From positions 44,189 through 108,188 of the forward strand of contig NZ_JBGQOP010000010.1 of assembly GCF_052119705.1 (NCBI RefSeq): DNA of 64,000 nucleotides, written 5' to 3'. The DNA is from Oceanimonas sp052119705 (GTDB lineage: Bacteria; Pseudomonadota; Gammaproteobacteria; Enterobacterales; Aeromonadaceae). Both the position numbers and the translations under genes were made by a program. Under the pieces are notes generated by a model that was not told the origin of the DNA, made no database searches, and worked only from the letters and a program-made list of their open reading frames with translations. This document shows positions 23,973 to 32,104 of this stretch, piece by piece (positions within the stretch are counted from its first letter, which is position 1; every line of letters begins with the position of its first letter).

Positions 23973-24983
23973 ATGGCCGGCGCTAGCTTATTGACGTTGC
24001 TTGATGATATTGCCAGTTTACTGGATGACGTTTCACTCATGACCAAGGTAGCGGCCAGAAAAGCCGCCGGTGTACTGGGCGATGATTTAGCGCTGAATGC
24101 CGAGCAAGTTTCCGGGGTGAAAGCCGATCGAGAGCTGCCCGTGGTGTGGGCGGTAGCTAAAGGCTCCATGCGTAATAAATTGATTTTAGTGCCTTCTGCC
24201 TTAGCCATTAGCGCCGTTATTCCTTGGATCATAGTGCCGCTGTTAATGTTGGGCGGTACTTATTTATGCTATGAAGGCGCCGAGAAATTGGTGCATTCTT
24301 TTCTTCATAAAAAAACACAATCCACGTCTGCCACCACGGCTGTGCAAAGTGAGCCTCCATCAAACGCTGAGCTTTTAGCTGAATTCCCCCCGTTAGCAGT
24401 CCCCCCTTCTCCAAAAATAATACACCCAGACGCCAAGCTGGATCCTAATGCGGATGTGCTGACCTATGAGCGCGATAAGATAAAAGGTGCGATTCGCACC
24501 GACTTTGTGTTGTCAGCAGAAATTATCGTGATCACCTTAGGCATAGTGGCGGATGCGCCTTTTATGCAGCAGGTGATGGTGTTGGCCGGTATAGCGGTAG
24601 CTATGACCATAGGCGTGTATGGCTTGGTGGCCGGTATTGTTAAACTGGACGATTTAGGCTTGTATCTCACCCAAAAAGCCGGGGCATTGAAAAAGTTAGG
24701 GCTCGCCATATTGGCCGCTTGCCCTTATTTAATGCGCGCTTTATCGATAGTCGGCACCATTGCCATGTTTTTGGTGGGGGGCGGTATTTTAGTACACGGC
24801 CTTTTTTGGTTGGAGCATGGGGTAGAAGCCGTCGCCAAACTTACTCTGGGGCTGCCGGCCATAGGGAGCGTGTTAGCTTGGTTAACCCCGCTATTACTGC
24901 ATATGGTGGTAGGCCTAGCTGTGGGTTTGCTGGTGGTATTGTTGTTTAAAGCGAAAGAATTGTTTATGCCAAGTACGCAATAA
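23973..24983 (+). CDS. DUF808 family inner-membrane protein (YedI-like)
   Basis: The 336-residue protein has the DUF808 N-terminus MAGASLLTLLDDIASLLDDVSLMTKVAARKAAGVLGDD-type pattern (positions 1-38), about six hydrophobic segments and a soluble middle stretch near residues 105-165. E. coli YedI is the reference; its function is not established. TAAGGA precedes the ATG. It lies 35 bp after the hopJ-family gene and may be cotranscribed. It ends convergent with the EamA transporter gene, ten bases apart. Confidence 0.9.
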   Translation: MAGASLLTLLDDIASLLDDVSLMTKVAARKAAGVLGDDLALNAEQVSGVKADRELPVVWAVAKGSMRNKLILVPSALAISAVIPWIIVPLLMLGGTYLCYEGAEKLVHSFLHKKTQSTSATTAVQSEPPSNAELLAEFPPLAVPPSPKIIHPDAKLDPNADVLTYERDKIKGAIRTDFVLSAEIIVITLGIVADAPFMQQVMVLAGIAVAMTIGVYGLVAGIVKLDDLGLYLTQKAGALKKLGLAILAACPYLMRALSIVGTIAMFLVGGGILVHGLFWLEHGVEAVAKLTLGLPAIGSVLAWLTPLLLHMVVGLAVGLLVVLLFKAKELFMPSTQ

Positions 24984-24992
24984 AAAACAAGC

Positions 24993-25883
24993 TCAAAGCT
25001 CAAGTGCTTTACGGCTACGGTACCATTCGAGAATATTACGACTGCGATAGCTGAGCAGTGCCACTAAAATCAGCGTACAGCCTAACATTTTCGGTAGCGG
25101 CATCGGCTCGTGATACCAAAACACGCTGATCAATACCGTCCATACCGGCTCCAACATCATGATCAGCGCGGCATTGGCCACTGGGCTGTATTTTTGTCCC
25201 ATGCTCTGCAGCACAAAGCGCAACGAAGTGGCCAACAAGACGCTGGCCGCAAACCAAGCCCAAGTGATAGGCGCTATGCTGGCGGGCCATTGCTCAAAGC
25301 TTGCGGAATACAATAAGTGCATCACACCGGTCACGGCCAGCTGAATACAGGTCAGCGCCATGGGATCGATGCGCCGCGCAAAGCGGCTGTTTAAATTAAA
25401 ATACAAAGCCAACGATAGCGAGGCGAGCAAGAACAACAGCTGACTGAGCGATAAGCTAAGGCCATTGCCCATGGTCAATAAAAATAAGCCTACCAAGGCG
25501 ATAGGCAAGGCTATCCAAAATTGGCGCAAGGGGCGTTCTTTAAACAAAACCCACGCCAACGGCGGCACCATCAGCATGGCCAAGCTCATGATAAAAGCGC
25601 CTTCGCCTATGCCTGAGCTGTGCGCTATGGCTTGTATCCAGAAGATAAGATTTAGGGTCATTACCAAGCCAATGGCGGCGGCCTTGAACAGCAATTCAGG
25701 CGAGGTACGCATCAGTGCACGATAGCAAAACGGCAGCAGCAAGAGGGCGGCCAATAAGAAGCGCCACCCCACAAAACCGGCGGGTGGCAGCCCTAAGATG
25801 GCTTCTTTTGAAAACAACCAACCGATGGAAGCCAGTAGAGTCGCCGCTAAAATTAATAAATCGCCACGCCGTTCTGGCTGCAT
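24993..25883 (-). CDS. EamA/DMT family transporter
   Basis: The 296-residue protein has about ten hydrophobic segments arranged as two EamA repeats (roughly residues 8-137 and 148-283), the drug/metabolite transporter architecture. GWRFLLAALLLLPFCYRAL, MLMVPPLAWVLFKERP and MMLEPVWTVLISVFWYHEPM are characteristic. These carriers export metabolites or amino acids; the substrate cannot be told from sequence. It is read divergently from the MscS gene. Confidence 0.9.
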   Translation of the reverse strand: MQPERRGDLLILAATLLASIGWLFSKEAILGLPPAGFVGWRFLLAALLLLPFCYRALMRTSPELLFKAAAIGLVMTLNLIFWIQAIAHSSGIGEGAFIMSLAMLMVPPLAWVLFKERPLRQFWIALPIALVGLFLLTMGNGLSLSLSQLLFLLASLSLALYFNLNSRFARRIDPMALTCIQLAVTGVMHLLYSASFEQWPASIAPITWAWFAASVLLATSLRFVLQSMGQKYSPVANAALIMMLEPVWTVLISVFWYHEPMPLPKMLGCTLILVALLSYRSRNILEWYRSRKALEL

Positions 25884-26160
25884 ATTGACTCCTGCTGGTG
25901 TTAGCGCTTATTTTTTAGATTATGACGAGTAAACGCTTCTGCTATAAGTTGCGCTAAAAAATTAATAGCGCGCTCACTACTGGCTATTCTATAGCAGAAA
26001 CCAAGGATGTGATGGCGTTAAGCGTTATTTTCTGCCGTTGGTCTTCATGGCTGCTGTATTCCGCTGTTATTTTAACTATCACAAGCTTACAGGGCGTGAT
26101 CTAGCCTGCTAGCTTTACCTTGGCCGTCACTAGATGTAGAAAAATACCTAGGAGTCAAAT

Positions 26161-27093
26161 ATGGCAGAAACAAGCGCCGCAAACAGTGTGGTACAAGATG
26201 TGCCCCAAGCAATAAACTTAGACTTTGGCGTGGCACTGGAGCGCATTGATGCTTGGGTGGATGGTGCCATTCGCTTGCTGCCTAATCTGGTGGTGGCCGC
26301 CGTGTTGCTGCTGATTTTTTACGGGGTGGGTTTGCTGGTGCGCCGGCTCATTGTGCGCCAGATGCACAGACGCGAGCGGGATAACCTAGGCGAGGTGCTG
26401 GGCGGCTTCGTTAAATGGCTAATTTTTTTACTGGGTTTTTTATTGGCTGCCACCATCGTCTTACCCAGCCTTAAGCCCAGTGATTTGATTGCCGGTCTTG
26501 GGGTGAGCTCGGTAGCCATTGGTTTTGCCTTTAAAGACATTTTACAAAACTGGCTGGCGGGTTTGTTGATCTTATTGCGCCAGCCCTTTGATATTAATGA
26601 CCAAATTTCCATTAACAGCCACGAGGGCACGGTAGAGCGTATTGAAACCCGCGCCACCATCATTAAAACCTACGATGGTCAGCGGATAGTGGTACCCAAC
26701 AGTGATATTTATACGCAAGCGGTACGGGTGCTCACCGCCCATGAATTTAGGCGCAGCGAATACCAAGTCGGTATTGGCTACGACGATGACTTAGATACCG
26801 CCTGCGCCTTGCTCGTGGCTGCCGTGTCTAAAGTGGCCGAAGTAGAGCAAGCGCCCATGGTAGAAGCTTTGCCTTGGGATTTAGCCCCCAGCTGGGTGAC
26901 CATAAAAGTACGCTGGTGGACACGCAGCCATAAGGCGGACGTGACGCAAGTGCATGCGCAGGTGATCAGAACCATTAAGCATACGCTCGAAGAAGCCGAC
27001 ATCAGCATGCCCGGAGAGGCTGTGCTGTTCCAGTTGCAAGACAGCTTTGATGAAGAGGAATTTACCGAGGAAGAGCCCAAATCGCGCCATTAG
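26161..27093 (+). CDS. Small-conductance mechanosensitive channel (MscS family)
   Basis: MscS channels open under membrane tension and release solutes on osmotic downshock. The 310-residue protein has three N-terminal membrane segments (about 38-62, 80-102, 108-135), the pore-lining SDLIAGLGVSSVAIGFAFKDILQNWLAG, and the beta domain with DQISINSHEGTVERIETRATIIKTYDGQRIVVPNSD-type sequence (residues 143-178). The C-terminal alpha/beta domain ends in an acidic tail. AGGAG precedes the ATG. It lies just upstream of ribH but a promoter-like sequence separates them. Confidence 0.93.
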   Translation: MAETSAANSVVQDVPQAINLDFGVALERIDAWVDGAIRLLPNLVVAAVLLLIFYGVGLLVRRLIVRQMHRRERDNLGEVLGGFVKWLIFLLGFLLAATIVLPSLKPSDLIAGLGVSSVAIGFAFKDILQNWLAGLLILLRQPFDINDQISINSHEGTVERIETRATIIKTYDGQRIVVPNSDIYTQAVRVLTAHEFRRSEYQVGIGYDDDLDTACALLVAAVSKVAEVEQAPMVEALPWDLAPSWVTIKVRWWTRSHKADVTQVHAQVIRTIKHTLEEADISMPGEAVLFQLQDSFDEEEFTEEEPKSRH

Positions 27094-27150
27094 TGTGCCT
27101 ATGGCGCCGTCTTGGCGATCAAGGATGTTAACTTGGCGACATCTAATGAC

Positions 27151-27178
27151 TTTTGTCACCCTCAGGTTGTGATAGAAT
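27151..27178 (+). promoter_or_regulatory. Possible sigma70 promoter of ribH-nusB
   Basis: TAGAAT at 27173-27178 is a good -10 element and TTTTGT at 27151-27156 a weak -35 at 16 bp spacing. It would place the start about 25 bases upstream of the ribH ATG. Because siaABCD and other genes separate ribH from ribBA, an independent promoter is expected. Weak evidence. Confidence 0.4.
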
Positions 27179-27208
27179 GTGCGCACTTTTGTCAGAGCAG
27201 AGGTTTCC

Positions 27209-27676
27209 ATGAAGGTAATCGAAGGGCTTATGGCCACTCCTAACGCCCGTGTGGCGATCGTTGTCGCACGCTTTAATAACTTTATTAACGACAGCTTAGT
27301 GAATGGCGCGCTGGACGTATTAATACGTCAAGGCCAAGTAAAAGATGACAATATCACCCTGGTAAAAGTACCGGGTGCCATTGAAATGCCCTTGGTGTGT
27401 AAAAAGTTGGCCAAAACCGGCGACTATGACGCCATAGTGGCGCTGGGTTGTGTGATCCGCGGTGGCACTTACCACTTCGACTTGGTCGCCAATCAAAACA
27501 GCAGTAGCATGGCCAATGTGATGATGGACTTTGAAGTGCCCATCGCCTTTGGCGTGCTAACTACCGAAAATATTGAACAAGCCATAGAGCGCGCTGGCAC
27601 CAAGGCGGGCAACAAGGGCGCAGAGGCTGCCCTCAGCGCACTTGAAATGATTAATGTCCTGCAGCAGCTGGACTAA
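27209..27676 (+). CDS. ribH: 6,7-dimethyl-8-ribityllumazine synthase
   Basis: RibH condenses the RibD/phosphatase product with dihydroxybutanone phosphate to make lumazine, the penultimate riboflavin step. The 155-residue protein has VVARFNNFINDSLVNGALD, the KVPGAIEMPLVCKKLA phosphate-binding region, ALGCVIRGGTYHFD with the catalytic histidine, and the NKGAEAALSALEM C-terminal helix. The start at 27209 (MKVIEGLMATPNARV) is preferred to an in-frame start at 27179. It is separated from ribBA by 8.7 kb, unlike the compact cluster of many relatives. Confidence 0.96.
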   Translation: MKVIEGLMATPNARVAIVVARFNNFINDSLVNGALDVLIRQGQVKDDNITLVKVPGAIEMPLVCKKLAKTGDYDAIVALGCVIRGGTYHFDLVANQNSSSMANVMMDFEVPIAFGVLTTENIEQAIERAGTKAGNKGAEAALSALEMINVLQQLD

Positions 27677-27691
27677 TACTGGAGTACTGCA

Positions 27692-28102
27692 TTGAAACCG
27701 TCTGAACGCCGCAAGGCCCGCCGTCTCGCTACCCAAGCCATTTACCAATGGCAGATCACCAAGGATAACGTGGCCGATATTGCCCAGCAATTTGCGCTGG
27801 AACAGGACACCAAAGGCGTCGACATGGATTATTTCCGTGACCTGCTGTACGGTGTTTCTGTACACACCAAAGAGCTGGATGGCATTTATTCGCCTTTCCT
27901 GTCGCGCCCGTTAGACGACTTGGACATGGTTGATAAAGCGGTGTTGCGCTTAGCCACTTACGAGCTAACACGACGTGAAGATGTGCCTTATCGCGTAGTC
28001 ATCAACGAAGCCATTGAGCTGGCCAAGGCGTTTGCCGCCGAAGAAAGCCATCGTTTCGTAAACGGCGTGCTTGATAAAGTCATCAAGCAGTTGAAAAAAT
28101 AA
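27692..28102 (+). CDS. nusB: Transcription antitermination factor NusB
   Basis: NusB binds NusE and boxA RNA and supports rRNA antitermination. The 136-residue protein begins MKPSERRKARRLATQAIYQW and has YFRDLLYGVSVHTKELD, LDMVDKAVLRLATYEL and NEAIELAKAFAAEESHRFVNG-type helices as in E. coli. It starts with TTG, preceded by GGAG at seven bases. The 15 bp gap from ribH shows the usual ribH-nusB coupling. A terminator follows. Confidence 0.95.
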   Translation: MKPSERRKARRLATQAIYQWQITKDNVADIAQQFALEQDTKGVDMDYFRDLLYGVSVHTKELDGIYSPFLSRPLDDLDMVDKAVLRLATYELTRREDVPYRVVINEAIELAKAFAAEESHRFVNGVLDKVIKQLKK

Positions 28103-28115
28103 CAATAAGCACGGG

Positions 28116-28144
28116 AAAAAAGCCAGCCACTCGCTGGCTTTTCA
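28116..28144 (+). terminator. Terminator after nusB
   Basis: AAAAGCCAGC (28118-28127) pairs with GCTGGCTTTT (28133-28142) around CACTC. It ends only about seven bases before the thiL ATG, so it may partly attenuate rather than fully stop transcription into thiL. Confidence 0.8.
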
Positions 28145-28150
28145 TTTTCT

Positions 28151-29116
28151 ATGAATGAATTCGATATTATTAAGCACTATTTCACCAAAGCCAGCCATCG
28201 TAAAGATGTGCTTATGGGCCCAGGTGACGATTGCGCCATCTTACAAGTGCCGGCCAATACCTTATTGGCGGTGAGCACTGATACGCTAGTCAGCGGCGTG
28301 CATTTCTTTGCCGATATGGATCCCGCAGCCCTCGGTCACAAGGCCTTGGCAGTCAACCTGTCAGACTTGGCCGCCATGGGGGCCGATCCTTGTTGGGTGT
28401 CGCTGGCGCTGACCTTACCTGAAGTGGATCAAGCCTGGATCAAGCAGTTTTGTGCCGGCTTTTTTGAGCTAGCCGAATATTACAACGTGGCGCTGATCGG
28501 CGGCGACATGACCAAGGGCCCGCTGTCGATTACTGTGACGGTGCAAGGTACGCTGCCCGAAGGCAAAGGCCTAATGCGCTCAGGCGCCGGTGTTGGTGAT
28601 GGTATTTATGTGACTGGCACCCTAGGTGATGCGGCTTTAGGTTTGCAGCAAGTGCTGGGCAACATTGCGGTGTCTGCTGAGCATCAAGAATTTGTGCGCA
28701 ATAAATTCGAGCATCCGCATCCGCGTATTTTGGTGGGGCAGGCGTTGCGTGATATGGCCACCAGTGCCTTGGACTTATCCGATGGTTTGGCCGGCGACTT
28801 GGCGCATATTTGTCGGGCATCAAACCTGCGAGCGCAGATAGAAGTGAAGCAATTGCCGCTTAGCGAGGCCATGCAAGCCTCGGTTAGCCAAGAGCGAGCT
28901 TGGGAGCTGGCGTTGACCGGTGGTGATGATTACGAGTTATGCTTTACCGTACCTGAGCTTTATCGCGGCCAGTTAGAAACGGCCTTGGCTCATTGCGGCG
29001 TGAAATTTAGCCGCGTAGGTCGCATGCTTTCCGGTGAGCCCAGTGTCGACTTGGTACATGATGGCCAGCCTTACCAAATCGTCAGCCAAAGCTGGGATCA
29101 TTTTCGGAAGGCATAA
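28151..29116 (+). CDS. thiL: Thiamine-monophosphate kinase
   Basis: ThiL phosphorylates thiamine monophosphate to the active cofactor thiamine diphosphate. The 321-residue protein has the family segments MGPGDDCAIL, VSTDTLVSGVHFFADMDP, KALAVNLSDLAAMGADP and LDLSDGLAGDLAHIC, and GGDDYELCF near the C-terminus. No Shine-Dalgarno is visible before the ATG because the nusB terminator hairpin occupies that place; translation may depend on that structure. pgpA follows after a 420 bp repeat-filled gap, whereas in most relatives the two genes touch. Confidence 0.95.
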   Translation: MNEFDIIKHYFTKASHRKDVLMGPGDDCAILQVPANTLLAVSTDTLVSGVHFFADMDPAALGHKALAVNLSDLAAMGADPCWVSLALTLPEVDQAWIKQFCAGFFELAEYYNVALIGGDMTKGPLSITVTVQGTLPEGKGLMRSGAGVGDGIYVTGTLGDAALGLQQVLGNIAVSAEHQEFVRNKFEHPHPRILVGQALRDMATSALDLSDGLAGDLAHICRASNLRAQIEVKQLPLSEAMQASVSQERAWELALTGGDDYELCFTVPELYRGQLETALAHCGVKFSRVGRMLSGEPSVDLVHDGQPYQIVSQSWDHFRKA

Positions 29117-29538
29117 GTCGAAAATAGTAAGGCGTGAAGGAGGGATAGCGCCGAGCCCCAAGCGCCCGGCGCCCAGCTAATCCTAAGAGCCAAATCTAAG
29201 AGCTAAAGCTATTTTTGCAACGCCTCTTTGTTTACGAGAAGCACGAAATCCACGAAAAAATAGAGATCAAATCTGAAAAGATATTTAATAGGTAAAGATT
29301 AAAATTACGGCTAATAACACAAGGCTGAAATGGGTTTTTATATTAGCTATTACTAATGATTATTATTGTCTTTTTCGAGCCCATCTCAGCTTAATTTTTC
29401 TGTGGATTTCGTGTTCTTTCGTTGCAAGAAATTCTTTAATCTTTAGCTCTTTGTTAAGCTGGGTGCTTGGCGCAGGGCGCTCGGCGCTGGTTTTTCCCCT
29501 TACTCTTCACCCTTCACATTCATGTAAGGAATACTTCA
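29117..29538. other. Intergenic region between thiL and pgpA: concentric inverted repeats
   Basis: Left to right: GTAAGGCGTGAAGG (29128), GCGCCGAGCCCCAAGCGCCC (29149-29168) with CGGCGCCCAGCTAA, the inverted-repeat element copy C (29212-29430), then the mirror order AAGCTGGGTGCTTGGCGC (29456), GGGCGCTCGGCGCTGG, and CTTACTCTTCACCCTTCAC (29500-29518). The whole gap is therefore one large imperfect palindrome of about 400 bp. No gene was found. Confidence 0.8.
29212..29430. repeat. Dispersed inverted-repeat element, copy C
   Basis: The arms TTTTTGCAACG (29213) and CGTTGCAAGAAA (29420) pair, as do CACGAAATCCACGAAAAA (29242-29259) and TTTTTCTGTGGATTTCGTG (29395-29413). Inside, AATAGAGATCAAATCTGAAA (from 29259) and GTCTTTTTCGAGCCCATCTC match the corresponding parts of copy B. 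Confidence 0.8.
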
Positions 29539-30018
29539 ATGAGAAAACCAGAGCTCGCTAAGTTAAAGCTGTCTAACCCGCTGCACTTGCTGGCCTTGGG
29601 GTTTGGTAGTGGCTTAAGCCCGATTATGCCCGGCACCATGGGCACCATAGCCGCCATTCCCTTGTATCTGTTGATACAGGGCTTGGCGGCACCTTGGTAT
29701 ATCGCCATCTTAGTGCTGGGCTTTATTGTCGGTATTTGGTTTTGCAATGCCGCTACCAAAGCCATTGGTCAGCCGGATCACGGCGCCATCGTCTGGGACG
29801 AAATCATTGGTTTTGGCATTACCATGTTTATGGCGCCTGCCGGTTGGGCTTGGATACTGGTTGGTTTCGTGCTGTTTCGGTTTTTCGATATTTTAAAACC
29901 TTGGCCGATCAGTTGGTTTGACCGGCGCGTGCATGGCGGCTTTGGCATTATGCTGGATGATGTGATTGCCGGTTTATTTGCGCTCGGTTGTTTGCAGCTG
30001 CTGGCCAAGTATTTTTAA
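29539..30018 (+). CDS. pgpA: Phosphatidylglycerophosphatase A
   Basis: PgpA removes phosphate from phosphatidylglycerophosphate to give phosphatidylglycerol. The 159-residue membrane protein has the family pattern LALGFGSGLSPIMPGTMGTI, WDEIIGFGITMF with the acidic metal site, and GGFGIMLDDVIAGLFAL. The start at 29539 follows TAAGGA by eight bases; an in-frame start at 29467 would lie in repeat DNA. It is the last gene of the rib-nus-thi segment. Confidence 0.95.
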   Translation: MRKPELAKLKLSNPLHLLALGFGSGLSPIMPGTMGTIAAIPLYLLIQGLAAPWYIAILVLGFIVGIWFCNAATKAIGQPDHGAIVWDEIIGFGITMFMAPAGWAWILVGFVLFRFFDILKPWPISWFDRRVHGGFGIMLDDVIAGLFALGCLQLLAKYF

Positions 30019-30314
30019 ACGAAAGTGAGGAGTAAGACGTGAGGGGTAAACCCTCGCGTCTTTTACGCTTTCTGTCTCAAGCCGTACGCCCTAGGTCAAA
30101 GACGACGGCAGTCTTTTTTTGATTTACAGCGTTCAGCTTAACGCTACGGCGTTTTTCTTACGTATGGCGCATCGCGTCTTTCTCGTTCACTTCTCCCCTC
30201 CCGCCTCACACTCTCTCATTTTTAAAGTTGAATATTTTTAAGTGAAGTAACAAGATGTGAGCAATTGCTCTATACAAGAGTGCGGATCAAGGGCTGGGCG
30301 GCTTAAGGAACAAG
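30019..30314. other. Intergenic region between pgpA and the peptide-importer operon
   Basis: It contains a GTGAGGAGTAAGACGTGAGG module (30027-30046), a short hairpin AAAGAC/GTCTTT followed by T (30098-30120) that may end pgpA transcripts, and a mirrored CACTTCTCCCCTCCCGCCTC module (30188-30207). No gene was found. Confidence 0.55.
30098..30120 (+). terminator. Weak terminator after pgpA
   Basis: AAAGAC (30098-30103) and GTCTTT (30111-30116) form a six-pair stem followed by more T on the plus strand. The stem is short, so confidence is limited. Confidence 0.45.
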
Positions 30315-32054
30315 ATGTCTTTATTAGAAGTGAAACACCTAAGAATTGAGTATCCGTCTCGCCAAGGCATCATGGCCGCCATAGAAGATTTATCTTTTCA
30401 TCTCGAGCGTGGGGAAATTCTCGGCATAGTAGGCGAGTCTGGTGCCGGAAAGTCCACCATTGGCAATGCTATTATCGATCTGTTAAGCCCGCCGGGGCGC
30501 ATCGCCAGTGGTGAAGTCTATCTCGATAAAGAGCGCATCTCTGGGCTGACGTCCGGCCAGATGCGCGGTATTCGCGGTCGGCGCATCGGTTTTATCTTTC
30601 AAGACCCCATGACCTCACTCAATCCGTTATTAACGATTGAAACGCAAATGGTCGAAACCCTGCTCGTCAATACCAAGACCACACGTGCTCGCGCTCGGCT
30701 TAAGTCAATTTCTCTATTAGATGCGGTAGGCATACCGCAACCTGAGCTGCGTATTAAGCAGTATCCCCATCAGTTTTCCGGTGGCATGCGCCAACGGGTG
30801 GTGATTGCCATCGCCCTGTCTTGCGACCCCGAATTGATCATTGCCGATGAACCCACCACGGCGCTGGATGTGTCGATTCAAGACCAAATTTTGACGCTGA
30901 TCCGCACCCTATGCAAAGAGCGCAATGTGGGGTGCATGCTGGTCACCCATGATATGGGTGTAGTGTCTAACGTGACCGATCGAGTGGCGGTGATGTACCA
31001 AGGGCGGCTAATGGAAATTGGCCCCACGGAAAAAGTGCTGCAGACCCCGGCTGATGCTTACACCAAGAGTTTGATCTCGGCCGTGCCGCGTTCAGATATT
31101 AAGTTGCGTCGTTTTCCGCTGGTGTCTTATATAGAAGAAGCTGGAGAGCATAAGCGTCTCGATCTTAAAACTCACTGGCTGGGCCAAAGCCAAGACCAAC
31201 GCGCCTACTCGGGCCCATTATTACGAGTTGAGCAGTGTAACCTGCGCTTTGTCACCAAAGACGCCTTGTTTGCGTCTGGTCGGCAATATGTGCAGGCGGT
31301 GAACAATGTCAGCTTTGAGATCCATGAGGGCGAAACCTTTGGTTTGGTGGGCGAGTCAGGCTCAGGTAAGTCGACCATAGCGCGCGCCATTACCGGCTTG
31401 TATCCGCCAGATAGCGGAAAAATTTGCTTTGAAGGCATAGATCTCACCGCCATTAACAGCGAAAAAGCGCGGCGGCCTTTGCGTCGGCAAATGCAGATGG
31501 TGTTTCAAAATCCTTATTCATCACTTAATCCGCGGATGCGGGTGGCAGACATAATTGGCGAGCCGATCCGCTTTCATAAATTGGCCGAGAATCAAGCCCA
31601 AGTGCGTGGCATTGTGCGCGATTTGCTCGATTATGTGGGCTTAGGGCAGGGGGCTGGTCTTAAATTTCCCCATGAATTCTCCGGTGGTCAACGCCAACGA
31701 ATTTCCATTGCTCGCGCCTTGGCTACGCGACCTCGCTTGCTGATTTGTGATGAACCGACCTCGGCGCTGGATGTATCGGTACAGGCGCAAATTTTAAATC
31801 TTTTGAAAGACTTACAAGATGAGCTTAAGCTGACCTTATTATTTATTAGCCATGACTTACCGGTGATCCGCCAAATGTGTGACCGTATTGGGGTGATGCA
31901 GCAGGGGCACTTGTTAGAAGTGGCCGACACCGAACAACTCTTTACTCATGCCAGCCATCCGTACAGCCGTGCTTTAATCGGCTTAATGCCAGAATTTAAA
32001 GGCATGTCACAAGCAGGCTTAGATATTTCTGCCATTAGCTCTGGTCAACCCTAA
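30315..32054 (+). CDS. Peptide/nickel-family ABC importer, double ATPase
   Basis: The 579-residue protein fuses the two ATPases that are separate in DppDF/OppDF systems. Domain 1 (about 1-265) has Walker A GESGAGKST, signature FSGGMRQRV and Walker B LIIADEPTTALD; domain 2 (about 300-560) has GESGSGKST, FSGGQRQRI and LLICDEPTSALD. Both sets are intact. Each domain is followed by an oligopeptide-type C-terminal extension, seen as TPADAYTKSLISAVP and HASHPYSRALIGLMP. AAGGAAC precedes the ATG. It leads an operon with the binding protein and two permeases; YejF and GsiA have the same fused form. Substrate unknown. Confidence 0.92.
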   Translation: MSLLEVKHLRIEYPSRQGIMAAIEDLSFHLERGEILGIVGESGAGKSTIGNAIIDLLSPPGRIASGEVYLDKERISGLTSGQMRGIRGRRIGFIFQDPMTSLNPLLTIETQMVETLLVNTKTTRARARLKSISLLDAVGIPQPELRIKQYPHQFSGGMRQRVVIAIALSCDPELIIADEPTTALDVSIQDQILTLIRTLCKERNVGCMLVTHDMGVVSNVTDRVAVMYQGRLMEIGPTEKVLQTPADAYTKSLISAVPRSDIKLRRFPLVSYIEEAGEHKRLDLKTHWLGQSQDQRAYSGPLLRVEQCNLRFVTKDALFASGRQYVQAVNNVSFEIHEGETFGLVGESGSGKSTIARAITGLYPPDSGKICFEGIDLTAINSEKARRPLRRQMQMVFQNPYSSLNPRMRVADIIGEPIRFHKLAENQAQVRGIVRDLLDYVGLGQGAGLKFPHEFSGGQRQRISIARALATRPRLLICDEPTSALDVSVQAQILNLLKDLQDELKLTLLFISHDLPVIRQMCDRIGVMQQGHLLEVADTEQLFTHASHPYSRALIGLMPEFKGMSQAGLDISAISSGQP

Positions 32055-32104
32055 GTTTAAATGGCCTTAGATTTCAATGATTTTAAATTTGAATGGAGTG
32101 CTTC

